A stretch of DNA of 7,974 nucleotides from Micrococcaceae bacterium UBA7136 (GCA_002492045.1 DKXC01000119.1:5031-13004), one strand, 5' to 3'. Counted from the first letter of the stretch, positions 1-6,550 are shown. Notes: generated by a model not told the origin, from the letters alone. Numbers and translations are program-made.

Positions 1-60
1 GAATCGACTGCGAAGCAGTCGAGAGGGTGACGGCGAGCGCGAGTCTGCGAGCCTAGCCTG
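1..60 (-). repeat. Intergenic repeat copy A (right-arm type)
   Basis: Read on the minus strand, positions 60-16 match 4215-4259 on the plus strand at 40 of 45 positions, and all five differences are transitions. The first 30 bases also match 6521-6550 at 27 of 30. At the window edge it carries a perfect hairpin: stem 4-11 (TCGACTGC) with 15-22 (GCAGTCGA) and loop GAA. Just outside the core, ATGAATAA (63-70) recurs at the right end of the full element at 4393-4400. This suggests copy A is the right half of an inverted-repeat element whose left half lies beyond the window. It sits immediately upstream of the ykoE promoter. Confidence 0.65.
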
Positions 61-74
61 CCATGAATAAACCA

Positions 75-80
75 TATAAA
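75..80 (+). promoter_or_regulatory. Putative -10 box of the ykoEDC operon
   Basis: TATAAA at 75-80 lies six bases before the first base pair of the riboswitch (86), where a transcription start would be expected. No convincing -35 hexamer is seen 16-18 bases upstream. That stretch falls inside repeat copy A, so the promoter may have a weak -35. Confidence 0.4.
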
Positions 81-85
81 AGTAA

Positions 86-173
86 CGACAGGGGAGCGCC
101 AGGTTAGCTGGCGCTGAGAGTGCACAAAGCAGACCCTCGAACCTGCTCCGGCTAGCACCGGCGAAGGAAGTCG
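86..173 (+). promoter_or_regulatory. TPP riboswitch (THI element)
   Basis: The aptamer shows the conserved TPP-sensor pieces in order. P1 pairs CGAC (86-89) with GTCG (170-173). P2 pairs AGGG (90-93) with CCCT (134-137). An 8-bp P3 pairs 95-102 with 108-115, with loop GTTAG. The hallmark CTGAGA is at 114-119. The GAACCTG segment is at 139-145, a small P5 pairs CCGG 148-151 with 158-161, and the closing GCGAAGG is at 161-167. It precedes genes of a thiamine-type ECF importer, matching the usual role: thiamine pyrophosphate binding shuts off expression. Family and ligand follow from known conservation; the switching mechanism is inferred separately. Confidence 0.93.
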
Positions 174-217
174 AATCATGTTTTTTGGGGCGTCCTAAGG
201 GCGCCTCGTGCCTGCCC

Positions 218-233
218 CCTTTGATAGCAAAGG
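218..233 (+). promoter_or_regulatory. Hairpin masking the ykoE ribosome binding site
   Basis: CCTTT (218-222) is perfectly complementary to AAAGG (229-233), with loop GATAGC. The right arm is the Shine-Dalgarno sequence AAAGGA (229-234), six bases before ATG 241. An upstream hairpin pairs 189-195 with 199-205 around a TAA loop, with one G-U pair. GGGGC at 187-191 could alternatively pair with GCCCC at 214-218, competing for the anti-Shine-Dalgarno strand. Together these look like a translational expression platform for the TPP riboswitch. This is inferred from base complementarity only. Confidence 0.45.
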
Positions 234-240
234 ACGGCTT

Positions 241-846
241 ATGTCTAAGAATTCTGCGCTGACCTGGCGCGTCAACGATATTGTGGTGGCCTCGGTGCTG
301 GCGGTAGCCTGCGGCCTGCTCTACTGGTTCTGGTCGGCTATCGGCTACGATGCCCTCAAAGCCACTCTGATTCTGGCCCCTGAATTTGCCTCCCTTTTTG
401 GTGGGGTCTGGCTTTTGGCGGGTGTGCTGGGTGGCCTGCTGATTCGTAAGCCGGGCGCGGCCCTCTATACGGAGCTGCTGGCCGCTATTATTTCGGCCCT
501 GATTGGCACCCACTATTCTGCGGCTGTGGTGCTTTCTGGCCTGATTCAGGGCCTGGGGGCCGAGCTGGTCTTTGCTCTTTTCCTCTATAAGGTCTGGAAC
601 CTGGGTTCTTCTTTGGCTTCAGGTGCTGTTGCTGGTCTTTTCATGGGGGCTAGCGAGTTCATCATCTACTATGCCGGTGAGATGACCCCCGATAAGGGCC
701 TGGTCTACACGGTCTGCGGTGTGGTCTCTGGTCTGTTCTTTGCTGGCCTGCTGGCCTGGTTGCTGCAGCGGGCCCTGCTTCCTACCGGTGTGCTTGATTC
801 CTTGGCCTCCGGGCGTTCCCGGCTCAAGCCCCGGGGCGGACGCTAG
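241..846 (+). CDS. ykoE: ECF transporter S component, thiamine/HMP type (YkoE)
   Basis: A 201-residue integral membrane protein with about five or six hydrophobic segments, at roughly residues 13-35, 41-68, 73-93, 95-118, 124-146 and 153-180, and a basic tail (GRSRLKPRGGR). Family-like stretches are IRKPGAALYTELLAA around 68-82 and GLGAELVFALFLYK around 104-117. YkoE is the membrane-embedded substrate-binding subunit of an ECF importer for thiamine or its hydroxymethylpyrimidine precursor. The assignment rests on the protein pattern, the TPP riboswitch and the ykoD and ykoC genes behind it. ATG 241 is preferred over GTG 208 because AAAGGA lies six bases before it, and the upstream codons include the anti-Shine-Dalgarno strand. 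The stop is 3 bp before ykoD. The exact substrate cannot be settled from sequence. Confidence 0.88.
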   Translation: MSKNSALTWRVNDIVVASVLAVACGLLYWFWSAIGYDALKATLILAPEFASLFGGVWLLAGVLGGLLIRKPGAALYTELLAAIISALIGTHYSAAVVLSGLIQGLGAELVFALFLYKVWNLGSSLASGAVAGLFMGASEFIIYYAGEMTPDKGLVYTVCGVVSGLFFAGLLAWLLQRALLPTGVLDSLASGRSRLKPRGGR

Positions 847-849
847 ACC

Positions 850-2460
850 GTGGGGGCTTCCGGGGCCCGGGTGCGGGCAGAGAACTTCAGCTGGCATCAC
901 CTGGGGCGGGAGAAACCCTCCCTGGCTGGGCTGACCTTTGAGATTCCAGCCGGGCAGAAGGTCCTGCTGGTGGGTCCTTCTGGGGCTGGTAAGTCAACCC
1001 TTCTGCATGCTTTAGCCGGTCTGCTGGCTGACGAGGACGGCCGGTCTGCCTCTGGTTCCCTTGAGGTAGAAGGGCAAGACCCCACCAGCCTGCGGGGTGT
1101 CAGCGGGCTCATGCAGCAGGACCCCGAGGCCTCCCTGGTGCTAGCCAAACTGGGGGACGACACGGCTTTTGGCCCAGAGAACCTGGGGGTTGAGCTAGAG
1201 GAAATCTGGCAGCGGGTAGAAGAAGCCCACCGGGCTGTTGGCCTGGACCACCTACCCCTGGACCTCCCCACCAGCCAGCTGTCTGGTGGCCAGAAGCAGC
1301 GGCTGGGCCTGGCCGGAATCCTGGCCATGCGTCCCCGCCTGCTACTGCTGGACGAACCCACCGCCAACCTGGACCCGGACGGGGTGCTAGAGGTGCGGGA
1401 CGCGGTAGTGGCTGCCGCCCAATCTACAGGCGCTACCCTGCTGGTGGTCGAGCACCGGATTGGGGTCTGGGCCCAGCAGATGGACCGGATCTTGGTGCTA
1501 GACCGGGAGGGCGGCATCAGCCATGACGGCCCTCCCTCCCAGGTGCTGGCCCAGGCCGGGGAGCAACTAGCCGCCCAGGGAGTCTGGGTGCCTGGGCATG
1601 ATCCCCTAGCAGGCCAGGACTTTCAGCTGCCTGCCGCCGGGGAGCTACTACTGTCAGCCTGTGATCTGGCGGTCAGCCGCCAGCAACCGGGCCCCAAGGA
1701 AGCTAAGGCCTACCGTAAGGGCCTAGCAGCAGGGCAGCAGCCCAGCCTGCCCCTAGCCACCCTAGCCCAGGGCATCAACCTAGACCTCTACGCCGGGCAA
1801 CACCTGGCCCTCACCGGGAAGAACGGGGCCGGAAAATCCACCCTGGCCCTGACCCTAGCCGGTCTGCTCTACCCTGCCGCCGGTAGCGTCAGTGCAGGGC
1901 CAGCCCTCCTAGTCCTGGGTGCCCAAGACCAGAAGAAACCCCTCCTGCCTTGGACCCGGGGCCGGTTAGCTCACCCCAGCCCCCACCCCCTGGCCTGGAG
2001 CGCCAGCCAACTAACCCGCCGCCTGGGCCTGGTCTTCCAAAACCCCGAACAGCAGTTCATCTGTCCCACCGTCCGCCAGGAACTAGAATTCAGCAGCCGC
2101 CAAGTAGCCAAAAACCAGGGCCAGCCCCTGGACGAAACCCAACTTGCCCAGCGTATCGAGGAACTGCTGGAAGAACTCAAACTCGCCCACCTGCAAGAAG
2201 CCAACCCCTTCACCCTCTCCGGCGGTGAAAAACGGCGGCTCTCCGTCGCCACAGCCCTGGCAACAGCCCCCGGCCTGCTGATCCTGGACGAACCCACCTT
2301 CGGTCAGGACGCCCAAACCTGGGCCGGGCTGGTCCGCCTGATTCGCCAGCTCCTGGCCCAGGGCAAGGCCGTCATCTCAGTCACCCACGACCAGGACTAC
2401 ATTGATGCCCTGGGTGGGGCCAGCTACCAGCTGACCGCAGCTGAAAGGGGCCGCCCATGA
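850..2460 (+). CDS. ykoD: ECF transporter duplicated ATPase (YkoD)
   Basis: A 536-residue protein with two complete ABC ATPase domains in tandem. Domain 1 has Walker A GPSGAGKST (42-50), Q-loop QQDPEASL (89-96), signature LSGGQ (144-148), Walker B ending in LLLLDEPTANLD (164-175) and H-loop His202. Domain 2 has Walker A GKNGAGKST (323-331), Q-loop FQNPEQQF (396-403), signature LSGGE (456-460), Walker B LLILDEPTFGQD (476-487) and H-loop His513. Both sites look intact. The FQNPE-type Q-loop is typical of ECF/cobalt-type ATPases. It corresponds to A and A' subunits fused in one chain that energise the YkoE/YkoC membrane module from the cytoplasmic side. The start is GTG 850, 3 bp after ykoE, with a weak GGGGCGGA before it. 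The stop overlaps the ykoC start by 4 bp, suggesting coupled translation. The linker (about 235-315) is rich in Ala, Gly and Gln. Confidence 0.93.
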   Translation: MGASGARVRAENFSWHHLGREKPSLAGLTFEIPAGQKVLLVGPSGAGKSTLLHALAGLLADEDGRSASGSLEVEGQDPTSLRGVSGLMQQDPEASLVLAKLGDDTAFGPENLGVELEEIWQRVEEAHRAVGLDHLPLDLPTSQLSGGQKQRLGLAGILAMRPRLLLLDEPTANLDPDGVLEVRDAVVAAAQSTGATLLVVEHRIGVWAQQMDRILVLDREGGISHDGPPSQVLAQAGEQLAAQGVWVPGHDPLAGQDFQLPAAGELLLSACDLAVSRQQPGPKEAKAYRKGLAAGQQPSLPLATLAQGINLDLYAGQHLALTGKNGAGKSTLALTLAGLLYPAAGSVSAGPALLVLGAQDQKKPLLPWTRGRLAHPSPHPLAWSASQLTRRLGLVFQNPEQQFICPTVRQELEFSSRQVAKNQGQPLDETQLAQRIEELLEELKLAHLQEANPFTLSGGEKRRLSVATALATAPGLLILDEPTFGQDAQTWAGLVRLIRQLLAQGKAVISVTHDQDYIDALGGASYQLTAAERGRP

Positions 2461-3296
2461 CCAACCAGACTCAAAACCAACGGGCAGAACAACCGGGGCC
2501 CGGCTACAACCTCCTGGGTGAGCGCATCAGCGGCGGAATCTTCAACCGCATGAACGCCGGGGCCAAACTCCTGGCCACCTTCATCCTGACCCTGGGCCTG
2601 CTAGCCGTCAAAGACTGGGCCAGCGCCCTGACCGTCCTGACCCTAGAAATCCTGGCCCTGACCCTTCTGGGGGTGGCCCCCCTTAAACTCCTAGGACGCT
2701 TCTGGCCGGTTCTAGTCGCCAGCCTCATCACCGGCTGGTCCACGGCCCTGGTCGTCGAAAAAACCGGGGATACCCTGATCCATTTCTCCTTCATCTGGGT
2801 CACCACCGGCTCAGCCCTAACCGGCCTGGCCCTCATGATCCGCTCCCTGGCCCTGCTGCTACCCAGCCTGGTGCTACTGGCCAGCACCGACCCCACCGAC
2901 CTGGCCGACTCCCTGACCCAAACCGCCAAGCTACCGGCTCGCTTCGTCCTGGCCGCCCTAGCCGCTCTACGCCTGACCGGCCTGCTCTTTACCGAGTGGA
3001 CTACCCTGGGCCAAGCCCGCCGAGCCAGGGGACTAGGCAGTGGTAGCGGCCCCCTGGGGTGGGTCAAGGCCCTAACCAGCCGGGTCTTTGCCCTACTGGT
3101 GCAGGCCATCCGCCAGGGCAACCGGCTCTCTATCACCATGGAGGCTAGGGGCTTCGGGGCGGGGGAGCGAACCTGGGCCCGGCAGGATAGACACAGCCAC
3201 CTGGACGCCCTCCTGCTGCTGGCCGTCACCTTGATTCTGGTGACCGCCTACCTGCTGGCTGGGGCCCTAGGCAGCCTAACTTTCTTATGGCAATGA
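2457..3296 (+). CDS. ykoC: ECF transporter T component (YkoC)
   Basis: A 279-residue membrane protein of the EcfT family, the scaffold that couples the ATPases to the substrate-binding subunit. Hydrophobic segments lie near residues 37-70, 82-100, 110-142, 162-180 and 248-275. Between the last ones is a cytoplasmic region with the two Ala-Arg-Gly coupling motifs characteristic of T components: ARG at 190-192 (within ARRARG) and ARG at 230-232 (within MEARGFG). These contact grooves on the ATPases in known ECF transporters. The ATG sits in an ATGA overlap with the ykoD stop. The 3' end overlaps or abuts the pabC-like gene. No truncation is evident. Confidence 0.9.
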   Translation: MTNQTQNQRAEQPGPGYNLLGERISGGIFNRMNAGAKLLATFILTLGLLAVKDWASALTVLTLEILALTLLGVAPLKLLGRFWPVLVASLITGWSTALVVEKTGDTLIHFSFIWVTTGSALTGLALMIRSLALLLPSLVLLASTDPTDLADSLTQTAKLPARFVLAALAALRLTGLLFTEWTTLGQARRARGLGSGSGPLGWVKALTSRVFALLVQAIRQGNRLSITMEARGFGAGERTWARQDRHSHLDALLLLAVTLILVTAYLLAGALGSLTFLWQ

Positions 3297-4195
3297 GTAG
3301 AATGACAAGCATGAGCACACCCACCCTCGTCATGCTAAAAAGCGACCAGCCCCGCGGCCAACTCATGGATGCCTCCCAGCCCCTGATTATGATTGAAGAC
3401 CAGGGCCTAACCCGCGGCGACGGCGTCTTTGAAACCATGCTGGCCGCCAACCGCAAGGTCCGTAAATTCCCGGCCCACTACGCCCGCCTGGCCTCCTCAG
3501 CCCGGCTTCTTGACCTGCCCCTCCCCAGCCAGGAGGGCCTGCAAGCAGCCCTAGACCTGGCCCTAGAGGCCGCCGACCCCGGCCCCCAGACCCTGCTGGG
3601 CGAAGAGCACACCGTCAAAATCATCATCTCCCGCGGCACCCCCCACGAGGGCCCCCACAGCTGGGTCACCGTCAGCGGCTCCCCAGCCAGCATCCTCAAA
3701 CAACGAGAGGAAGGGGTTAAGGCCCTGCTACTGCCCCGCGGCCACGACCCCGCCCAGGACTCTGCCTACCCCTGGCTCCTGGCTGGAGCCAAAACCCTCT
3801 CTTACGCGGTCAACATGTCGGTTCTGCGGCACGTACGCTCCCAGGGGGCCGACGACGCCATCTGGGTGACCGAAGACCGCCGAATCCTCGAAGGCGCCAC
3901 CTCCTCGGTCATCATGGCCCGGTTCGAGGGTGACAAAAAGGTGCTTTACACCCCTGAGCCTTCCCACGGGATCCTGCCCGGTACCACCCAGGGGGCAATT
4001 TTTGCCGGCGCTCGCAAGGCCGGTTGGGAGCTAGGCTACGGCCCCCTCTACCCCCAGGATCTCTTGCAGGCGGACGCCCTCTGGCTGGCCTCCTCGGTGC
4101 GGCTGCTGGCCCCGGTCACCCACCTCAACGGCACGCCCCTGGCCCAGGACAGGGCCCTAACCCAGGAACTCATGGGCTACCTGGCCCAGGGCTAA
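3293..4195 (+). CDS. pabC: Fold-type IV PLP enzyme, probable aminodeoxychorismate lyase
   Basis: A fold-type IV PLP-dependent enzyme of about 300 residues. Numbered from the furthest upstream ATG (3287), the landmarks are the DQGLTRGDGVFET substrate/phosphate region at 38-50, Arg67 in HYARL, the likely Schiff-base Lys169 in AGAKTLSYAVNM, Glu202 in EGATSSV (expected to bind the pyridine nitrogen), and GILPGTT at 228-234. This pattern fits 4-amino-4-deoxychorismate lyase, which releases pyruvate to give p-aminobenzoate for folate, better than BCAT or D-amino acid transaminases. Those relatives cannot be excluded. The start is uncertain: 3287, 3293 (ATGA overlap with the ykoC stop, chosen here), 3302 and 3311 are all in frame with no strong ribosome binding site. 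3311 gives an N-terminus (MSTPTLVML) like that I recall for actinobacterial homologues. It is probably co-transcribed with ykoEDC. Confidence 0.82.
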   Translation: MSRMTSMSTPTLVMLKSDQPRGQLMDASQPLIMIEDQGLTRGDGVFETMLAANRKVRKFPAHYARLASSARLLDLPLPSQEGLQAALDLALEAADPGPQTLLGEEHTVKIIISRGTPHEGPHSWVTVSGSPASILKQREEGVKALLLPRGHDPAQDSAYPWLLAGAKTLSYAVNMSVLRHVRSQGADDAIWVTEDRRILEGATSSVIMARFEGDKKVLYTPEPSHGILPGTTQGAIFAGARKAGWELGYGPLYPQDLLQADALWLASSVRLLAPVTHLNGTPLAQDRALTQELMGYLAQG

Positions 4196-4196
4196 A

Positions 4197-4404
4197 GAGG
4201 CTTATTTATTAGAGCGGGCTAGGCTTGCAGGCTCGCGCTTGCCGTCACCCTCTCGGCTGACTGGTTCACTGCGTTCACCAGATTCGCAAGGATTTCTTTT
4301 CCGCCTGTGGGCGGAAATCCTCGCTCATCAGCCGATTCACGCCAGCCCCGATGCCAACGGCATCGCCGCGAGCCTGCCTGCGCCTACCCTTATGAATAAG
4401 CCTC
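4197..4404. repeat. 208-bp nested palindromic intergenic element (repeat copy B)
   Basis: This element fills nearly all of the gap between the convergent pabC-like and MFS genes. Its ends are perfect 10-bp inverted repeats, GAGGCTTATT (4197-4206) and AATAAGCCTC (4395-4404). Nested inside are an 11-bp pair GCAGGCTCGCG/CGCGAGCCTGC (4227-4237/4367-4377), an 8-bp pair TCGGCTGA/TCAGCCGA (4253-4260/4328-4335), and a central hairpin 4290-4305/4310-4320 with a 5-base bulge and loop TGTG. A side hairpin CGATGCC-AAC-GGCATCG lies at 4349-4365. There is no open reading frame of note, no T-run, and no clear target-site duplication. It may be a MITE-like non-autonomous element, a REP-like repeat, or a large bidirectional terminator. 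Confidence 0.75.
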
Positions 4405-4422
4405 AAGGCTGGGCTTAGAGAA

Positions 4423-5652
4423 CTAGGGCTTCTCCTCTAGCTGGTAGTCGCTCTCCTGTCGGGGCGTGGTCAGCAGGCAGACCAGGGCCAGGGCCGAGAA
4501 GCCCAGCATGGTCAGGGCCATGGGCAGGTAGGCTGACTCCCCGCCCAGGGCCACCAGGGGAGAGGCCAAGCCACCGACCAGGGACTGGGCGGCCCCCAGT
4601 AGGGCTGAGGCTGAGCCAGCCGCCTCTCGAACCTGGGTCAGGGCCAAAGACGAGGCATTACCCAGAACCATGCCCACCGAGAAGGTGAAGCAGAAAAGCA
4701 GGATCAGGGTGGGGACAAACTGGGGTCCGGTCAGAAAGTGAAGGGTCAGGGCTAGGGACGTGACCAGCAGGCTCGAAAGGCCCAGGGTCAGTAGGCGTCG
4801 CAGGGCCACCTTGCCCACCAGGGCCGTCATGAGGGAAGAAGCCAGCACAATCCCCAAGGAATTAACCCCAAAAACGTAGGTGAAGTGGGTTTCGCTCAGG
4901 CCCATCACATTCTGCAACAGGTAGGGGGAGCCTGAAATATAGGCAAAAAGGCCGCCAAAGGCAAAGACCAGGGTCAGCATGAAACCCCTATAGCGGCGGT
5001 TCCTCGCCACCTGGGGGATACCCTCATAGGCTGAGAGTAGGGGCCCTGTCCGTCGCTTGTTGGCTGGTAGGGACTCAGGAATAAAGAAGACCACCAGCCC
5101 CAGGATGATTAGTAAGAGGACGGCGAGCAGCAGAAAAACCTGCCGCCAGGAGCCGTGGGCCAGAATAAAACCTCCCAGCAGGGGAGCGACTACCGGGGCA
5201 ATCCCGTTAATCATCATCATGATGCCCATGAGCCGGGCCGTTTGCAGGCCGCTGGTGGTGTCAGCCACAATGGCTCGGGCTAATACCAGGCCGATAGCTC
5301 CGGTAAAGCCCATGAAGAAGCGGGCAGCCACCAGCACTTCGATGGTGGGCGCTAAGAAGCAGACCAGGGTGGCTAGGGTGCAGAGGGCCATGCCGATCAG
5401 CAGAGGAGGGCGGCGGCCGGTCTTATCAGAGAGGGGGCCCACCAGAAACTGGCCCAGGCCCATGCCCAGCATGAAGGCAGTCAGGGTCAGCTGGGTGTAG
5501 GCCGGGCTAGTGGCTAGATCCTGGGCGATCCCCGGTAGGGCCGCCAGGTACATGTCAATACCCAAGGGCGCCAGGGCGGTTAGGGTAGCTAGGCTAAAGA
5601 CGGTTGCCGCAGGTAGGTTGGGCCTGGGTCTGCTACTGGGCTGGGCCAACAC
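4423..5652 (-). CDS. Bcr/CflA-type multidrug efflux MFS transporter
   Basis: A 409-residue major facilitator superfamily protein with about twelve hydrophobic segments. Bcr/CflA-like landmarks are APLGIDMYLAALP (28-40, with an acidic residue in TM1), the MFS motif A GPLSDKTGRR (72-81), LARAIVADT (124-132), INGIAPVVAPLLGG (148-161) and SWRQVF (168-173). Family members export chloramphenicol, bicyclomycin, sulfonamides or related compounds by proton antiport; the substrate here cannot be told. The start is GTG 5652, with a good ribosome binding site AAGGAAG (5664-5658) five bases upstream. The gene follows the kinase-like gene by 39 nt on the same strand, so the two are probably co-transcribed. 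Its 3' end faces the palindromic element. The length is normal and it appears intact. Confidence 0.88.
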   Translation of the reverse strand: MLAQPSSRPRPNLPAATVFSLATLTALAPLGIDMYLAALPGIAQDLATSPAYTQLTLTAFMLGMGLGQFLVGPLSDKTGRRPPLLIGMALCTLATLVCFLAPTIEVLVAARFFMGFTGAIGLVLARAIVADTTSGLQTARLMGIMMMINGIAPVVAPLLGGFILAHGSWRQVFLLLAVLLLIILGLVVFFIPESLPANKRRTGPLLSAYEGIPQVARNRRYRGFMLTLVFAFGGLFAYISGSPYLLQNVMGLSETHFTYVFGVNSLGIVLASSLMTALVGKVALRRLLTLGLSSLLVTSLALTLHFLTGPQFVPTLILLFCFTFSVGMVLGNASSLALTQVREAAGSASALLGAAQSLVGGLASPLVALGGESAYLPMALTMLGFSALALVCLLTTPRQESDYQLEEKP

Positions 5653-5691
5653 AATTTCTTCCTTCTGAGCTGGGAAAAGAACCCCTCCAGT

Positions 5692-6300
5692 CTAGTCAGC
5701 CTGCCCGGGACTGGTCTGGCTGTAGCGGTAGTGGGCTTGGGCATAGAGCGGCTGGTAGCTAGCTAGCAGGTCTTCTTCTTGGGCGGCCCAGATATCCCAG
5801 TAGGGGCGGTAGGTTTCGCCGTCCCGGGCCAGGGCCCGCTGCTTGCGCAAGGAGCCGTCTAGTTCTACCCAGACGCTGAGGTCGCTTGGCCCGGTCAGGG
5901 CTCCAACCCCCTCGGCGATCAGGACGCCAGCAGCAGCCTGCTGGGCTGCTGTGAAGGGGTGGGGGCCGGTGGGCCGGGAGCTGATCCAATCCCAGCCGTA
6001 CCAGTGGGGTAGCTGCGGGCCCAGGTGGGCCTGCCCCTGGACGATAGCTTGGGCTAGGGCCTGCCAGGTGCGGGCGGTAGAGGCCAGGGACTCCCAGCCC
6101 TGGTAGAGGTCTTCAAGATGAAAAACTGCGATGGGGATGGCTTCTGCTCGCAGGAGGTCGGCTAGCTGCCCGGCCAGGCTGGTTTTACCGGCCCCGCTGC
6201 GTCCGTCAATAGCTAGCAGAAGAGGACGCTGACCGGTCAGCTGCTGCCGGGCCTGGAGGGTAAGCTGGGCCAGCTGGGCTGGGCTGCTGAGCTGCTGCAT
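5692..6300 (-). CDS. Uridine-kinase-like P-loop NTPase
   Basis: A 202-residue soluble protein with an N-terminal P-loop, AIDGRSGAGKT (30-40), followed by SLAGQLADLL. This resembles uridine kinase/phosphoribulokinase-family nucleoside kinases. HLEDLYQGW (61-69) has an acidic DLY-type element in the position where these kinases bind substrate or Mg2+. GVLIAEGVGAL (125-135) resembles the Walker-B/EG strand. RKQRALARDG (152-161) is a basic, lid-like helix. The substrate is unknown; uridine kinase is the nearest label but is not proven. The start is ATG 6300, with AAAAGG six bases upstream. It lies divergent from dnaK and upstream of the efflux gene. It is Gln- and Trp-rich but otherwise unremarkable, and no frameshift is visible. 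Confidence 0.75.
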   Translation of the reverse strand: MQQLSSPAQLAQLTLQARQQLTGQRPLLLAIDGRSGAGKTSLAGQLADLLRAEAIPIAVFHLEDLYQGWESLASTARTWQALAQAIVQGQAHLGPQLPHWYGWDWISSRPTGPHPFTAAQQAAAGVLIAEGVGALTGPSDLSVWVELDGSLRKQRALARDGETYRPYWDIWAAQEEDLLASYQPLYAQAHYRYSQTSPGQAD

Positions 6301-6385
6301 CCTTGACCTTTTTCTGAGGGGCTTCTTATCTGGCTGGTCTGTTTCTACCTGGCCCTAGCTTAGTGCAATCAGGGCCACAGCTGTG

Positions 6386-6500
6386 TATAGTGGGGGTAAC
6401 ACACACTTGATGGCGGGAGTCCCGCCATACTTTCCTTTCTTGAACCCTTTCGAGACAGTAGAGCCCCGCAGACCACACACCTGCGGGGCTCTACTTGTTA
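6386..6500 (+). ncRNA. Candidate structured small RNA or orphan terminator region
   Basis: A TATAGT box (6386-6391) is followed by two perfect hairpins. The first pairs ATGGCGGG (6410-6417) with CCCGCCAT (6421-6428) around loop AGT. The second has a 15-bp stem, 6457-6471 with 6481-6495, and loop ACCACACAC. The second is followed by TGTT, a poor U-tract, but actinobacterial terminators often lack one. Both flanking genes point away, so a terminator here would serve a transcript that starts inside the gap. A transcript of about 100 nt from near 6398 is the simplest reading. No good -35 or coding frame is seen. It could instead be an insulator between divergent genes. Confidence 0.4.
6457..6495. 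terminator. Strong GC-rich hairpin, likely factor-independent terminator
   Basis: A perfect 15-bp stem (AGTAGAGCCCCGCAG with CTGCGGGGCTCTACT) closes a 9-base loop, ACCACACAC. It would fold equally well in either strand's transcript. The plus side is followed by TGTTAAG and the minus side by TGTCTCG, so there is no classical U-tract. It lies upstream of the dnaK promoter and could shield it from read-through. Confidence 0.55.
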
Positions 6501-6520
6501 AGCCTTATTTCCATATAGGT

Positions 6521-6550
6521 CGGGCTAGGCTCACCGACTCGCGCTCGCCG
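6521..6550 (+). repeat. Intergenic repeat copy C
   Basis: This stretch matches the minus-strand core of copy A at 27 of 30 positions and also resembles the start of copy B (4215 onward). Just upstream, GCCTTATTTCCATATAGG (6502-6519) resembles the outer part of copy B (GGCTTATTTATTAGAG). The similarity ends near 6555, where CCTCTTTTTAG replaces the rest of the core, so it looks like a truncated left half. It sits between the strong hairpin and the HspR operators. Confidence 0.55.

Noticed and set aside
208..240. Upstream GTG start for ykoE
   Set aside because: It lacks a ribosome binding site and its codons overlap the riboswitch expression platform; ATG 241 has AAAGGA at the right distance.
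897..1517. Antisense open frame within ykoD
   Set aside because: The ATPase motifs on the plus strand are unambiguous; the antisense product is a Ser/Arg/Pro-rich shadow typical of GC-rich genes.
2504..3229. Antisense open frame of 241 residues within ykoC
   Set aside because: It is highly basic, Arg/Ser-rich and featureless, and ykoC on the other strand has clear T-component motifs and start/stop coupling.
4197..4404. Insertion sequence with transposase
   Set aside because: It has terminal inverted repeats but is only 208 bp, encodes nothing and shows no clear target duplication; at most it is a non-autonomous element.
5057..5500. Plus-strand open frame inside the MFS gene
   Set aside because: It is a shadow of the transmembrane-encoding minus strand; the product is Arg/Met-rich without family features.
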